From: Raphanus sativus
Taxonomy: Eukaryota > Streptophyta > Magnoliopsida > Brassicales > Brassicaceae
DNA: 64,000 nt
Assembly: GCF_000801105.2 (NCBI RefSeq)
Contig: NC_079512.1
Coordinates: 25,375,848 to 25,439,847 of the forward strand
Direction of reading: 5' to 3'
Part shown: one piece after another, positions 51,195-63,394 of the stretch
How positions within the stretch are numbered: position 1 is the stretch's first letter
Layout of the letters: each line of letters opens with the position of its first letter
Translations under genes and position numbers: made by a program
Notes under the pieces: model-generated
Told to the model about the DNA's origin: nothing
Seen by the model: only the letters and a program-made list of their open reading frames with translations
The model's database searches: none

Positions 51195-52010
51195 TAACGT
51201 ATTAATGGAGAAGCCACATGGTACGAATACAGAAAGTAATCACTTTTGAGACTTCTGGGCTCGCAATAAAGCTAAAGTCCTATCAACTAGATTTAATCGG
51301 TGGTGGTGGCCTACTGGCGCTTGAAGTAATTAAAAACTCAATACGACGAATTCAGATTCAAACCCCACCGGCCACACAGTTATGGGCTATTACTTTCGAT
51401 TCATTTAAATGCCCAGGATGAAGTTTATCTTTAGGTTGTATCTCTACTCGAAAATTAGATATGTGTTTTTAATAGATCTGAATTTAACCATTTTCTCACT
51501 TTTGAGACTTGTCACCTTCTTTAGGATTTATCTTTGTCTTTGTCTTGTTCCTTAAAAGCATGATATACAAAGAACATATATAAAAGCATATTCAATGATG
51601 TATACCCACAATAGGTTCTCTTAAATACATTTTATTAATAAAATAATTATATAATTAAAATTTACTTTAATAAAATAAAATAAACCATTCACAAAAGGAC
51701 ATGTGTGTAGAAGAAAAATTAAAGACAAAGTTAATAGATGTAAGGTATTATATTCAGTGCGGACTTATTTTATACAAAATGACAAACATCAAACTAAAAA
51801 ACTAGATGGTTTAGTTACATTTTCTTTTCCTTACTACAAGAAATTTAAGCCTTAAATCATATTAGTCAAAAATATATTATTATTTGCTCGTTTATAAAAA
51901 ATGAGAAAGATCAAACTTTATAACTAGATGGATTAACTAAACCTTTTTAATTAGAAAATTTAACCGTAAACCATTTTAATATTTCTTTATGTTTCATGTT
52001 TCAAATTTCA
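51195..52010. other. Intergenic repeats, no gene
   Basis: Bases 51220-51420 hold a SINE-like block with a B-box-type GATTCAAACCCC. The rest is AT-rich spacer with short duplications (AAACTAGATGG near 51800 and 51925). Confidence 0.35.
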
Positions 52011-52019
52011 AAATATGTT

Positions 52020-52215
52020 CTTTAAAAAAAACAATGTTTTATTGAAGTTTTTTATAACAATGATGTGATTCCAAATGCTTTTTAAGTTCAGAGACTAATC
52101 ACCACGAAATCTGTAAGATCCGTATTTTCTTACTATTTAAGATGTGTTCTGGGAAGTTAAAGGGAATCGAATCCAAAATGGTATTCACAGTTGTGAACCT
52201 TTTAACACTAGGTCA
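52020..52215 (-). mobile_element. Diverged SINE copy
   Basis: The minus strand carries a B box (GGATTCGATTCCC) and a body shared with the block at 55550-55740 (TAATTAGTC/TGATTAGTC, TTTGGAATCA). Target duplications are not visible, so this is an old copy. Confidence 0.5.
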
Positions 52216-52482
52216 AATCCACTCGTTGTTTTATTGCTGTTTATGACTATAAAATCTTAATTATTAGTTGGATTAAGAAAACAAACTCGTATAGGACTAG
52301 AAATTCTAACTGTGAGAATGTCGTGTCATTATGAAATAATTAAAAAGAGAAAGATAGAACTTTATCGGACAGAAGAAACTACCTCGCGACACTTCACTCA
52401 AGTCCACACGTAGAGAGTTCGAGAGCGACCTTAAACAGAGCGCGCACTTAACTAACTCTGAAGAAAAAAAGAGCTACTGCCA

Positions 52483-53688
52483 ATGGAGCCAGAAGATACT
52501 GAGCTAAGCATATTCGAAGCTCGAAGGTACTTTAGGGAAAGCAAAGGCAACGATAGTGATCCAAGGTTCTCTTCAGTTTCATCTGCAAAAGTGTCTTCTT
52601 TTACCGTAAGACACACGGCATCCTCTGAAGCTAGCTGGAACAGCCAAACCGGTTTGCTCTCCAACAATAACCGGCAAGGATCGGACCGAGATGGACGTGG
52701 AAGCTGCAAGAAAGGATCAAGATGGTCTTCAGACACAAGACTTGTCCCTGTTCAAGTTCCAAGTCGGTTCAGGTCCAAGAAACCAAACCTAGAATCGCAG
52801 AACCAAGAACCCGTTCTGACCGAACCTTGTCTAACCGAATCTCTCATCATAATCTATATCTTCGTCGATCCCTTCACTCAGCAGTTTTAGTTTCCCAACT
52901 TTGAACGAACCAGCACAAACCATAGGAAACACAAGAGTCCGGTTCTTAACCGAATCGAACCGACTCTGCATCCTGTTAAGAAGAAGAAGCAGCGAGCGAT
53001 GCTAGCTCCGACCTCTTCGAGATAGAGAGCTTCTCTACTCAACACGCGGCTCGTCTGTCTGCCCCCACACGCAGCTGATCTAGTCAGGAACTCGATAGAC
53101 GATACCATCACTGAGTATGGTTACGAGCCGAGCGAAGCAAGTGTTACTTGGAGTGCGACAACCGCCGAGCCAGCCTCAACAATGGCTACTAACTTCTCAA
53201 GAATCAGTTTGTCACAGTCGGCGCTGGCCTTTAGCATTTGCGATAAGAGATGTTGCATCTGTGTGTCTTAAATCTTTGTACGGTATGCCTTTTCGGTTTA
53301 GAAAAAGTATCTTTTCCATATAAATATGTATTCTTATAGGGAAAAGGAAATTAGGTTTTGAGGCTACTATAAATACAGGGTGTAAGAATTTGTAAGACTA
53401 TTCATTTACACAATAATAAAAAAACTCTAAATAGGTATTTGCCTTAATTTGTTTTGCTCTTTTGCTTTCTTTTAAGTTAATTAGCGTTTGTTCACAGCAA
53501 GAACGACGTGCTTACTAGGCTGTCATTGTGAGATAGTGGTTATGGTTAGTGGTGGTCAGCGTTTGCAGCCGCTTAAGAGCGTTAGGTTCAAGGATGATGT
53601 CGAGCAAAAGGTATTGTGCAACAATGACAGTTCTAAACTAAGCTTGACGAGTCGTGCAACGTTGAATAAATCTTCGTTTATGATTTAG
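52483..53688 (+). pseudogene. PKS4: PKS4-like (phytochrome kinase substrate) pseudogene
   Basis: PKS proteins are plasma-membrane adaptors in phototropin and phytochrome signalling. Pieces are clear in order: ELSIFEARRYF, SEASWNSQTGLLSN, CPCSSSKSVQVQE (frame +1 after a one-base loss at about 52722), SFPTLNE, SDASSDLFEIESFSTQ, YEPSEASVTWSATTAEPAS, then the C-terminal GCHCE with VLCNND and SKLSLTSR. These lie in at least three frames with stops between, and a ~246 bp foreign block (53251-53496) interrupts the last part. The gene is therefore dead. Position matches Arabidopsis At5g04190. Upstream, 52216-52482 should be the old promoter. Confidence 0.85.
53251..53496 (+). mobile_element. Short LTR-like insertion inside the PKS4 remnant
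   Basis: About 246 bp starting TGTTGCATCTG and ending TTCACA, with a TATA box (CTATAAATAC at about 53368) and an A-rich stretch (AATAATAAAAAAAC) after it, like a small LTR. It separates codons for DKR from those for TTCLLGCHCE. A clean 5 bp target duplication is not visible (AAGAG against AAGAA), so solo LTR is likely but unproven. Confidence 0.5.
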
Positions 53689-54354
53689 AAATGGTTTGAC
53701 TCCATTATCTTTGTTTGTGTGCTGCTTCTCGTGTAATTGCTCTGATTTATTTAAAACATGTGTATTCATGTTTTTGAAGTAAACAAAATCAATGCGTAAA
53801 TATGACAAGTGAGTTTGGTCATATATAAGTGTGTTCGACTCAAGAAGACTTTGCCGTTGCGTGCACGACGCAATTATGTGGTATCCTTTAAGATTAAGCC
53901 AAGTTAGGTGGGTCAATTGTCAATTTATATTTCTTGTCTTGGATAACTAAATGGCTTAGGTATAAATCTTTGAGAAAATGACCTCTGTTTTTACAAGTTC
54001 TATATAATTCCAAGTTAACTAACAAAATCAATGTTTAAACTCCTACCACTAGTAGATTACTTACCATCTCAAAAGTTTGGTTTATGGTATAGATTCTTGC
54101 TTTAAAGCATTAATAATACACCCAATACTCCTTTAAAATGAAGTGTTCCACACCTTAAAGCAAACAACAAATTAATATACGAACTTGACCAACACTACAA
54201 GAAACCTCAAATCATAAATACACACATATTAGCTCAAACGGAGCAGCACTTCAACCGAAAAGCTAATAAACAAAAAAAAAACATATTTTGTGGCCTATAA
54301 AGTTGTTTAAATTCCACTCTAAACCCTAACGAATCACATCTAGCTAGAGATTCA
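53689..54354. other. Promoter region of metacaspase 9
   Basis: AT-rich, no other gene. A TATA box (CCTATAAAGTTG at about 54294-54305) lies about 55 bp before the start codon, so the leader would be short, roughly 25 nt. Confidence 0.5.
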
Positions 54355-55323
54355 ATGGATAACCAAGAAGTTGTCAAGAGAAGACTAGCCGTTCTCGTCG
54401 GCTGCAACTACCCTAACACAAAGAACGAGCTTCACGGCTGCGTCAACGATGTTTTAGCCATGAAAGAAACTCTTTTAACCCGTTTCGGATTCAAACAAGA
54501 AAACATGGAGGTTCTAACGGACGAGCCTGAGTCAAAGCTAAAGCCTACTGGAGCCAACATCAAGGCTGCTTTACGTAGGATGGTGGATAAAGCTCAAACC
54601 GGATCTGAAAACGTCTTGTTCTTCCACTATAGTGGCCATGGAACTCGGATTCCTTCGGTTAAACCTGCTCGTCCTTTTAAACAAGACGAAGCTATAGTCC
54701 CTTGTGATTTCAATCTCATCACAGATGTTGATTTCAGAGAACTTGTTAATCAACTTCCCAAGGGGACGAGCTTTACCATGATCTCAGATTCTTGCCACAG
54801 TGGTGGCCTCATTGACAAGGAGAAAGAACAAATTGGTCCCTTCTCTGGAGTTAGATCTCCGGCCATGGAGACAACGTCGACAATAACATCACGTGCCTTA
54901 CCCTACAAGGAAGTTCTCGACCACTTGAGTTCTCGTACCGGAATCTCAACTTCAGACATTGGTACACACCTACTCGAGCTCTTTGGTGGCGACGCTGGTC
55001 TAAAGTTCCGGCTACCGGCTATGGATTTGATGGATCTTTTGGAGAACATGAAGGCGCGTGAAAGACACGTTGACTCAGGGATACTGTTGAGTGGGTGTCA
55101 GGCCGATGAAACGTCTGCTGACGTTGTAAGTGGCGGTGGGAAGGCGTATGGAGCGTTTAGCAACGCGATTCAGACGGTGCTGAAGGAAAACAGAGGTGCC
55201 TTGAAGAACAAGGAACTAGTGATAATGGCAAGAGAAGTGCTTGAGAGACTAGGGTTTCAGCAACACCCTTGTCTTTACTGCAGCGACCAGAACGCGGACG
55301 CAACGTTTCTGTCTCAACCTTGA
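54355..55323 (+). CDS. MC9: Metacaspase 9 (type II)
   Basis: Single-exon gene, 322 residues. It encodes an Arg/Lys-specific cysteine protease; Arabidopsis MC9 acts in clearing dead xylem cells and on apoplastic targets. The catalytic dyad is intact: His95 in HYSGHG and Cys147 in SDSCHSGG, at the same positions as in Arabidopsis MC9. A second conserved Cys29 lies in HGCVND. The linker between p20- and p10-like parts is short, as in MC9 rather than MC4-8. The C-terminal p10 part has LSGCQADETSAD and AYGAFSNAIQ. No intron, no frame break. Position matches Arabidopsis At5g04200. Confidence 0.96.
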   Translation: MDNQEVVKRRLAVLVGCNYPNTKNELHGCVNDVLAMKETLLTRFGFKQENMEVLTDEPESKLKPTGANIKAALRRMVDKAQTGSENVLFFHYSGHGTRIPSVKPARPFKQDEAIVPCDFNLITDVDFRELVNQLPKGTSFTMISDSCHSGGLIDKEKEQIGPFSGVRSPAMETTSTITSRALPYKEVLDHLSSRTGISTSDIGTHLLELFGGDAGLKFRLPAMDLMDLLENMKARERHVDSGILLSGCQADETSADVVSGGGKAYGAFSNAIQTVLKENRGALKNKELVIMAREVLERLGFQQHPCLYCSDQNADATFLSQP

Positions 55324-55549
55324 TTCGATTATATTTAATGAATAAAAGCGTTGTCGTTGTGTTTCTTTTATTTGTGTTGTCGTGTTTGATGTGTATTTTC
55401 ACTCTTTCAAAGGTGTGTGTGTTCCATAATTAAAAGGAAGAATAAATTGCTACGAATTTAAAACATAATATTTTCTAAAGACATAAAACTAGATCTTAAA
55501 GGTGAAAACATAGAATTATCTGACAGTAGATAGTTTTTTTAAAACATGT
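55324..55549. other. 3' flank of metacaspase 9
   Basis: Includes the likely poly(A) signal AATGAATAAAAGCG just after the stop. No other feature. Confidence 0.4.
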
Positions 55550-55740
55550 AATTCTATTATTAATTTTGATAATCGGGGTATGATTCCAAAGATTTTTTAG
55601 ACCCCATGACTAATTATCACGAAAACTGCAGAATCTACGTTTTTTTACCATTTAAAACGTTTCAAATGGTCGGACTCGAACCAAGATGGCGGTACTCATA
55701 TGTATGAGTTATTTACCACCAGAACTAAAAGTCTTGGTTA
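55550..55740 (-). mobile_element. tRNA-derived SINE, older copy
   Basis: The minus strand has an A box (TAGTTCTGGTGG) and a perfect B box (GGTTCGAGTCC) about 40 bp apart, followed by a body related to the 52 kb copy. Target duplication not clear. Confidence 0.6.
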
Positions 55741-56395
55741 ATTATATATTAATTTATATAAAGAACTCTAAGATCATAACAATTTTACCATTCATTTACA
55801 CATAAGATTTGTTATCAGTTATGTTGACTAGTCGTCCATCGGATCTCAATGCGAATAACACCGTTTCTTGAATTGATAAAATTGATATGTTGGTATTTTC
55901 GGTTAATCCTTCCATTGAAGACAACATCGTCTGGACCAATCTCAGATCTATGTGGAAAGATTGGGTGTCACATGACACCCTTTAAAACTGAATAAATACA
56001 TATATATTTGTATGAAAAAACAATTAATCATCACTAGTTTTGTTGGTAAAGTTATCCATGTGACATATCTAAATCCAGTTTCAAATTCCCCAAAACTTTT
56101 TAACCTCTTAAATTTGATAATTTGACACATGTAAAACTAATTTCAGGATTCACCATTGAATAAGGAATGGCAAGAGACACAACCACAGTACCAACAACAC
56201 TATAGACGACACCAAAGCAGCAATGTACGGCAACTATCTTCATCAACACAGATGCAGCTAGGATACAAAAACTGCACGGTTAACATGGATCTTCTATGAC
56301 AACACCGAGAAGCAACTTCGACAAGGGAGCACTATAGAGGATTGGGTGAGTTCACCACTTACTGCAGAGGGGATAGCTATAGGAAGACTCTCTCT
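55741..56395. other. Intergenic, no gene recognised
   Basis: AT-rich spacer, then from about 56150 more GC-balanced sequence (CAACACCGAGAAGCAACTTCGAC) that may belong to an older retroelement. I cannot name it. Confidence 0.3.
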
Positions 56396-58650
56396 CTTTT
56401 TTTTGTAAAAAAAAATCATTAATTCAGATCTAAAATGTTTCAACGATTACAACCGGAGATATACTCGACGGTATGATGAACAACAATAACAGTAGTACAA
56501 TAAAACATGGGATAGAAGTGTTAAAAGGAGAAACTTGTTCAAAGTAAAGAGAACAACATATAATTTTCACTTGAATCCTAGAAACCACAGTTAGAAAGAG
56601 TTTTAAATAGTTTAAAACGACGTTGAAATATCCTAGTGAAAGGGATTTGGAGGAGTTCAACACCAGCTTAAACACTGGAAAATGATTCACCTCTCACAGA
56701 GAGGGAAAGTACGGAAGAGTCTCTCTCAACCGCAATATCAGCAGTAACTTCAACAAATCTCACTGAAGTGACTAGGTGAATCTCAAACGACGGTGAGACA
56801 GACAGTGAAGCATAGGTATCAATAGTATCAAAAGGCCTTAATTGCCTGGATTTGACACGAACACTTTTAAAAAATGAACTTGATGCTGGCTCCAGTTCCA
56901 TATATGAATTTGACGCTGACTTGATATGGATGAGCTCATCGGAGGAAGGAGCTGATGGATGCAGACGAGATTGTTTGAACAATCTGACGAAGCGGACAGC
57001 TTCACTTCCATGGAGACTCTGAGAACAATGAAGTTTGGCGACAGAGAAGACATTAAATTAGTCATGCACTTCCGAACAACATCTGAGCAACCAATCAACA
57101 AAATCAACCAAATTGAGAGAGCATGAGCCAATGATGGGTGAAGGGCAGAGAGAATTAGGTGGTGGAGGTTTGAACACTACGTCGGGACTTCGTTCTAGAT
57201 GTGTACTCGAAAGGTTCTTTCGGTTTGGTGATGCGATGATACATACCAGCGGAGGAGTTAGCACACAAATGACCAAAACTCTTCCTAGGTAAGGAAGGAG
57301 AGAGACTTGCGGTGGTGAGACCATTTCAGTCGTTAGAGGAGGATACGGATCTGGTCGATGAAGCTTAACTCCGTTGAAACCTCAAAAAGGTAAGACTGTC
57401 TCAATGTTGGGATAGAAGTGTTAAAAGGAGAAACTTGTTCAAAGTAAAGAGAACAACATATAATTTTCACTTGAATCCTAGAAACCACAGTTAGAAAAAG
57501 CTTTAAATAGTTTAAAACGACGTTGAAATACCCTAGTGAAAGGGATTTGGAGGAGTTCAACACCAGCTTAAACACTGGAAAATGATTCACCTCTCACAGA
57601 GAGGGAAAGTACGGAAGAGTCTCTCTCAACCGCAATATCAGCAGTAACTTCAACAAATCTCACTGAAGTGACTAGGTGAATCTCAAAAGACGGTGAGGCA
57701 GACAGTGAAGCATATGTATCAGTAGTATCAAAAGGCCTTAATTGCCTGGATTTGACACGAACACTTTAAAAAAATGAACTTGATGCTGGCTCCAGTTCCA
57801 TATATGAATTTGACGCTGACAGGCTTGATATGGATGAGCTCATCGGAGGAAGGAGCTGATGGATGCAGACGAGATTGTGAACAATCTGAAGAAGGGGACA
57901 GCTTCACTTCCATGGAGACTCTGAGAATAATGAAGTTTGGCGACAGAGCAGACATTAAATTAGTCCTGCACTTCCGAACAACATCTGAGCAACCAATCAA
58001 CAAAATCAACCAAATTGAGAGAGCATGAGCCAATGATGGGTGAAGGGCAGAGAGAATTAGGTGGTGGAGGTTTAAACACTATGTCGGGACTTCGTTCTAG
58101 ATGTGTACTCGAAAGCTTCTTCCGGTTTGGTGATGCGATGATACAGACCAGCGGAGGAGTTAGCACACAAATGACCGAAACTCTTCCTAGGTAAGGAAGG
58201 AGAGAGACTTGTGGTGGTGAGACCATTTCAGTCGTTAGAGGAGGATACGGATCTGGTCTATGAAGCTTAACTCCGTTGAAACCTCAAAAAGATAAGACTG
58301 TCTCAATGTTGGATGGGAAATTGGAAGCAGGAAGACCGGTGAGACATCTAGTGATGCTTAGCGAGTGACGACGGTGGGAAGTGGTTGCAGACAGAGGTTT
58401 TGGCAAGAAAGGGTGAGCAGAGGAAGCGGCACGGAAAGCTTGAGCTTGAGTGACGCGGCGGAGGAAGCTACGGAGCAGGGATGAGCCACCAGAATCGAAC
58501 ATAACGAAGAGCCAGGAAATGAGAAGAGCCGCGCGTGAGAAGGAGAAGCGGTGACACCGGAGAGCTATGCCGCCGCCGACATCAAAGAACATCGCTTTGA
58601 GACGGCGCCTCGAAGTGCGGGCCAAGGAGAAAAGCGTGAGCTAGAGGAAG
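56396..58650 (-). mobile_element. LINE-like retroelement remnant containing a 900 bp tandem duplication
   Basis: Read on the minus strand, this runs from GC-richer leader-like sequence (58650-58310, a Ser/Arg-rich open frame) through two near-identical ~900 bp blocks to an A-rich 3' end (TTAATGATTTTTTTTTACAAAAAAAA) at 56396-56425. The blocks are 56511-57410 and 57411-58312, differing by scattered substitutions and small indels. No reverse transcriptase is present, so if it is a LINE it is a non-autonomous or internally deleted one. Target duplications were not found. The short repeated frames are not recognised proteins. Confidence 0.4.
56511..58312 (+). repeat. Two-copy 900 bp tandem duplication
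   Basis: Copy 1 begins GATAGAAGTGTTAAAAGGAG at 56511 and copy 2 at 57411, exactly 900 bp apart. Both end with TCTCAATGTTGG. Similarity is high along the full length, indicating a recent duplication. Confidence 0.9.
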
Positions 58651-60930
58651 GCCCTCTCTAAAGCAGCAGCACAAAGCTACAACAACATTGAACTCAGATC
58701 AGACGCTCGGGTTCTAATCCGGGCTATCAATGGACGAGACCAACTCAAAGATTTTTTTTGGAATTCTTCAGGATATCCATAACTTGTCATTTTCCACCTT
58801 TATTTTTCGCATATCTCTCGCAATGACAATACTACAGCCGACAACTTCGATAAGAGGACTCTGTCGAATTTTTTATAGCCAAGTCAAATAAAAAAGAAAA
58901 AAAAAGATCCGCCATCGGGCCATTGTATATATCACACTATGACATACAGTACAATAACTTGATGAAGATTGTACTATGATTAGATGGCTACCATAAGTTT
59001 ATTTTCCACCATGTGATTGTGTCCTTTGCGTTTATCGGTACAATATGATTCTACGTGTTTTATTCTTCACGGTCATCATTTTGGCATGGTTAAATTTTAT
59101 AATAAACCGACTATTTATAATAGAAAAATCCATCCGAAACAAGTTAACCGATCAGTCGACTACAGATTTCTATAAATTTTCTTTTTTGGATCAACAACAG
59201 ATTTCTATAAATTTATTTCCTAGTTTATACTAATAGATAGTTTAGTAAGTTTTATAAGAATTGTTTTTTTTTTTTACAAATTTGAAAACCTATACCTATG
59301 TAAATTATTTCTTAAATTTTGGGAGCCATATGCTAATATTTCACTTATCTATGATCAGTCTGTATGCAATAGCATATATATTTTGCATTTTTATCATTTG
59401 TAATAAAAAAATAAAGAAAAAAACCTAGACATCACTTCTTGAGTTGATGTAAAATATAATAATCTCCTATATATTAATATTATTACAACATGTTTTCGTA
59501 ACCACATGTTATCATTAAAATAATTTTTAGAATTCTTAGAAAAATAAGCTGATCCGTATAAATATATATTATACTTTGTATTAATATATGTGACAATTGA
59601 TGATTTTAAATCATACATATTTGATAAAAAATTGTATTCTCTCTTTTTGTTTAATTTTATATTATTAAAAAGAATTAAACAATAACATTAAGGATATAAT
59701 AAAAATTATATTTTTTTATATGTTATATTTTGAATTTTTTAAACAACTATAAATTACTAAAAAGTAAAAAGTCTCACATTGAAAATTTTGTGATGGATGT
59801 TTTTTTTGTTCAAGCAAGATACAAATGAACATAACTCATATGAATATGAAGTCTCATTAATAATAGCTATCCATATTAATTATCTAATAGTATATAACCA
59901 AATCAAAGTAGATATGGAAATAATATGGTAGATAATTGTTATAAATCAAAATACCAAAAAAAACCACAATATATATGTGTGTGTGTGTTAATTTCAAAAA
60001 TTTCATTGAAAACTATTGAGATCTTAATATTCTAATTTTGAAATTTGTATTGGAAAATTTCACATTAATTTTTTTTGATTAACAACTTAATTTTTTGTTA
60101 CAGCAGATATACAAATGTTAATAAAAATCATACTTAGGTGGTTATGTCAATATATATATTGTCAATGTTACATTCTTAGTTTATACAACTTAAGTAACTA
60201 AACCTCAAAAGTTATGTTAATAAAATAAGTAACTTGTTTTGTTGTTCTAAAATTAGATGATTTTTAGACCGAACTGGTGAATATATACTAGACATATATT
60301 TATATTTTGAGTATGTACTTATATTCTATAACATATTATATATTAGATTTGAACACTAAAATGTGAATACAATTTGCCAGTGATTTTCTTCAAAAAAAAT
60401 TGATTTTTAGATATGTATCTGGATTGAAATTAATTTTTATAGATGTCTATCTTTTTAAATTGACACTTATGTAACTCACCGAATTCACATAATAATTAAA
60501 AAAAAAACTCATAGCGAAACAGAAAACGAATATGACAATATGAGGAAGAAAATAAAATCACTTTTGAAATGTCAATTAAACAAATCGAGAACGGAAAACC
60601 TAATTCCCTTTCGTCATTCTACCGGTGTTGCATATCTGATTTTAGTGTATCGGCCGCAAAACATAATTTTGTTTTGTGCATATAAATTTTTTAAAATAAT
60701 TAAAATTAGATGTAATATGTTAAATCTTCAAGGGTCAATATGCTCAATATTCATATGGGCTCTGACAATTAAGAATATAGTCATGCAAGAAAAAATGTGT
60801 CAATTTGTACCATAATAAGACATTATGATCCTTTATGGAGAGAGAGCCTAAGAGTGAGTGTGTGTATTTCAAACGCCAAACTATATACTATTCTATATAT
60901 AACAAAGATATAGAATAGATTATTCCAACC
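58651..60930. other. AT-rich intergenic DNA, no gene
   Basis: About 2.3 kb without a supported gene. A 91-codon frame at 60540-60815 has no recognised motif and sits in unbiased AT-rich sequence. A (GT)n run lies at about 59978-59990. Confidence 0.35.
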
Positions 60931-60934
60931 ATAA

Positions 60935-61930
60935 ATGTAAACCCTAAACCCCAAACCGTAAACCTTAAATCCAAATCCTTAACCCTAAACCTAAACTTAA
61001 ACCCTAATCCCAAACCATATACCTTAAACCCAAACCCAAACCATTTACCCTAAACCATAAACCCGAAACCCAAATTCTGAACCATAAACCCAAATTATAT
61101 ACTCTAAACCCAAGCCCTAAATCCAAACTATATACTCAAACCATATACCCTAAACCCAAACCCTAATCATAAACCCTAAACCCAAACCATTATCCATTAC
61201 GTGACTATGTTATACATATCATCGTATGGAAAATTCGACACACCCACAAACTTTGTATATAGGAAATTCTCTAAAATTTCTTTAGAGAGATAGCTGATGA
61301 GTGGCGACGGTGTTGGAGAACAAAACAATGTAACTGATCAAGTAGTGAATAAGAAGAATTAGGAAGCAGAGATGGAGATACAAAGTGCAAAAAAAAAAGA
61401 AAAAGAAATGTATCATACTATACTATAATTTAAAATACAGTATAGTATGATAAATTGAGAGAGCTCGAGAGAAAGAGAGAGAGAGAAACCCTAAACTCAA
61501 ATCATATAATATAGGTAAAGAAAAATAAACAAACACAAATCCATATACCCTAAACCCAAATCTAAAATTCTAAACCCAAACCCTAAACCCAAATCATATA
61601 CCCTAAACCCAAACCTAAACCATAAACCTTAAACCCAAACTATGAACCATAAACCCAAACCATATACCCTAAACCGAAACCCTAAACCCAAACCATATAC
61701 CCAAACCATATACTCTAAACCCAAACCCTAATCATAAACTCTAAACCCAAACCCTAAACCCAAATCATATACCCTAAACCCAAACCCTAAAACCATAAAC
61801 CCTAAACCCAAACAATGAACTATAAACCCAAACCATATACCCTAAACCCAAATCCTAAACCCAAACCATATACCCAAACCATATACTCTAAACCCAAACC
61901 CTAATCATAAACTCTAAACCCAAATTTTTA
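60935..61930 (+). repeat. Telomere-like degenerate minisatellite (CCCTAAACCCAAACC type)
   Basis: Two blocks, about 60935-61190 and 61485-61925, are built from variants of AACCCTAAACCCAAACCATATA, derived from the plant telomere unit CCCTAAA. The spacing and the inserted ATATA words make it an interstitial, decayed array, not a chromosome end. Confidence 0.75.
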
Positions 61931-62190
61931 TCCATTACGTGACTATACTATACATATTATAGTATGGAATACTCTAACACCCACAAAATTTGTATATATA
62001 AATTTTTAAAAAAATTTCTTTAGAGAGAGAGATGATGAATGGCAACAGTGTTAGAGAATAAAACAGTGTAACTGGTCAATTAGTGAGTAAGAAGAATCAA
62101 GAGGCAGAGAATGAGATATAAATTACAAAAAAAGAGAAAAAGAAATTCATCACACTATACTGTAATTTAAAATAGTATGGAACATATGAC
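61191..62190 (+). repeat. 738 bp-offset duplication around the telomere-like array
   Basis: Sequence from TATCCATTACGTGACTAT at 61191 to about 61450 recurs from 61929 to about 62185 (including TTTCTTTAGAGAGA and AGTGAATAAGAAGAAT-like blocks). Each copy ends in a small palindrome around CATACTATACT. The repeat unit is telomere-like block plus this segment. Confidence 0.7.
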
Positions 62191-62750
62191 GTATGATCTG
62201 GAGATAGGGATTATGAAGAAAATTAGACCAGTTTACAAATATATGTCAGTTTTACAACATTTAAAACATGTCATATACAAAAAAAAATATATTTTTAATA
62301 AGTATATAACAAACTCAAATTATAAAATTTTAAACTTGTAAAGTGAATTAAAAAAGAGAGGTGAAAATGAGAAAGGGTAATATGGTAAATAATGCATAAA
62401 TATCATAGCCTAATTGCTCTTATGGTTAAAGACTTGGTTTAAATCCTACTATGTATATGCATCCAAATTTCCCAATCTTCAACAACAACAATGATATATT
62501 TAAGAGACCAACATTTGTATTTATCATTTTACAATCGATAAAAATTGTAATGTTGCAAAATGTTAAAACCATTCAATGGATAAACATTAATATAAATAAA
62601 TATTCTGCGCGGCTTATCATCTAGTGACTATGCAAGTAAGTGTGTATGTATTGTGAAATCGCAAGTGAAACTAGATGAAATCGTTAGGTGTAAGAATAAA
62701 AGGAGTTCTTAGCAAAATACTATATTTTGTTTTGAGTTTCTGATCATCTA
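62191..62750. other. Intergenic, with a possible Helitron 3' end
   Basis: AT-rich. At 62608-62624 the phrase TGCGCGGCTTATCATCTAG followed by T resembles a weak Helitron 3' end without a good hairpin. Nothing else recognised. Confidence 0.3.
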
Positions 62751-63394
62751 TCTATCTTATTAAAACAGAAACATTGTGTTGGACCTAACATTTATTTTGT
62801 AAATTTTTAAATTAAATACATCTTTATACTTTATAGTTAAACCTACACTAAATCACTAATATTTCTTTCTTTATACTACTATCCATATTTCCAAACAATA
62901 TACTTATTTTTTATACTACTATCAATGTTTTCAAACAATATATTTTATATACTATTATCAATGTTTCCAAACAATACAATTATTAATCTTAGTTATTTTA
63001 TATCCATCATTTTCTCTTTAAAATTTTGTAGAAACCTCATAATTTCATAAATTACAAAATAATGAACTTTAAAATTTTGATTATAAGATTACAAATTATG
63101 AAACTATTACAATTTAAATCAAATTAGATTACATATCGGTCATCCATCAGTTCAATCGGTTAGTCTCGGATTTTAGTGATTTTTAATATGAATATTTTAA
63201 AAACTTAAATTGAATTGTTGGATCTCTGGATTAACCGGTATAATCACAATCGGGTTGAATTTAAAAATACTGATTTAATTGCAAAAATATTTTAAATACA
63301 TACTCTTTAAAAGTTATCAAAATATTTGTTAAATTATTAGTGAATTTTTCATCGTAAAATATTCCGCGCTTCCAAAGCGCGGATTAAGATCTAG
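62751..63394 (+). mobile_element. Helitron (family H-a), intergenic copy
   Basis: Third copy of the family found in the SDP1 and phosphatase-like introns: 5' end TCTATCTTATTAAAACAG, 3' hairpin CCGCGCTTCCAAAGCGCGG, then ATTAAGATCTAG and T. 644 bp, non-coding. Confidence 0.87.

Noticed and set aside
52452..52736. Minus-strand 94-codon frame over PKS4
   Set aside because: Shadow of the PKS4 coding strand, whose motifs are clear on the plus strand.
53251..53496. Intron of PKS4
   Set aside because: No GT-AG boundaries and the block has LTR-like TATA and A-rich parts.
60540..60815. 91-codon frame as a gene
   Set aside because: No recognisable domain, promoter or coding bias in AT-rich DNA.
60935..61930. 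True telomere or chromosome end
   Set aside because: Units are degenerate and interrupted, and unique sequence and a Helitron follow to the right.
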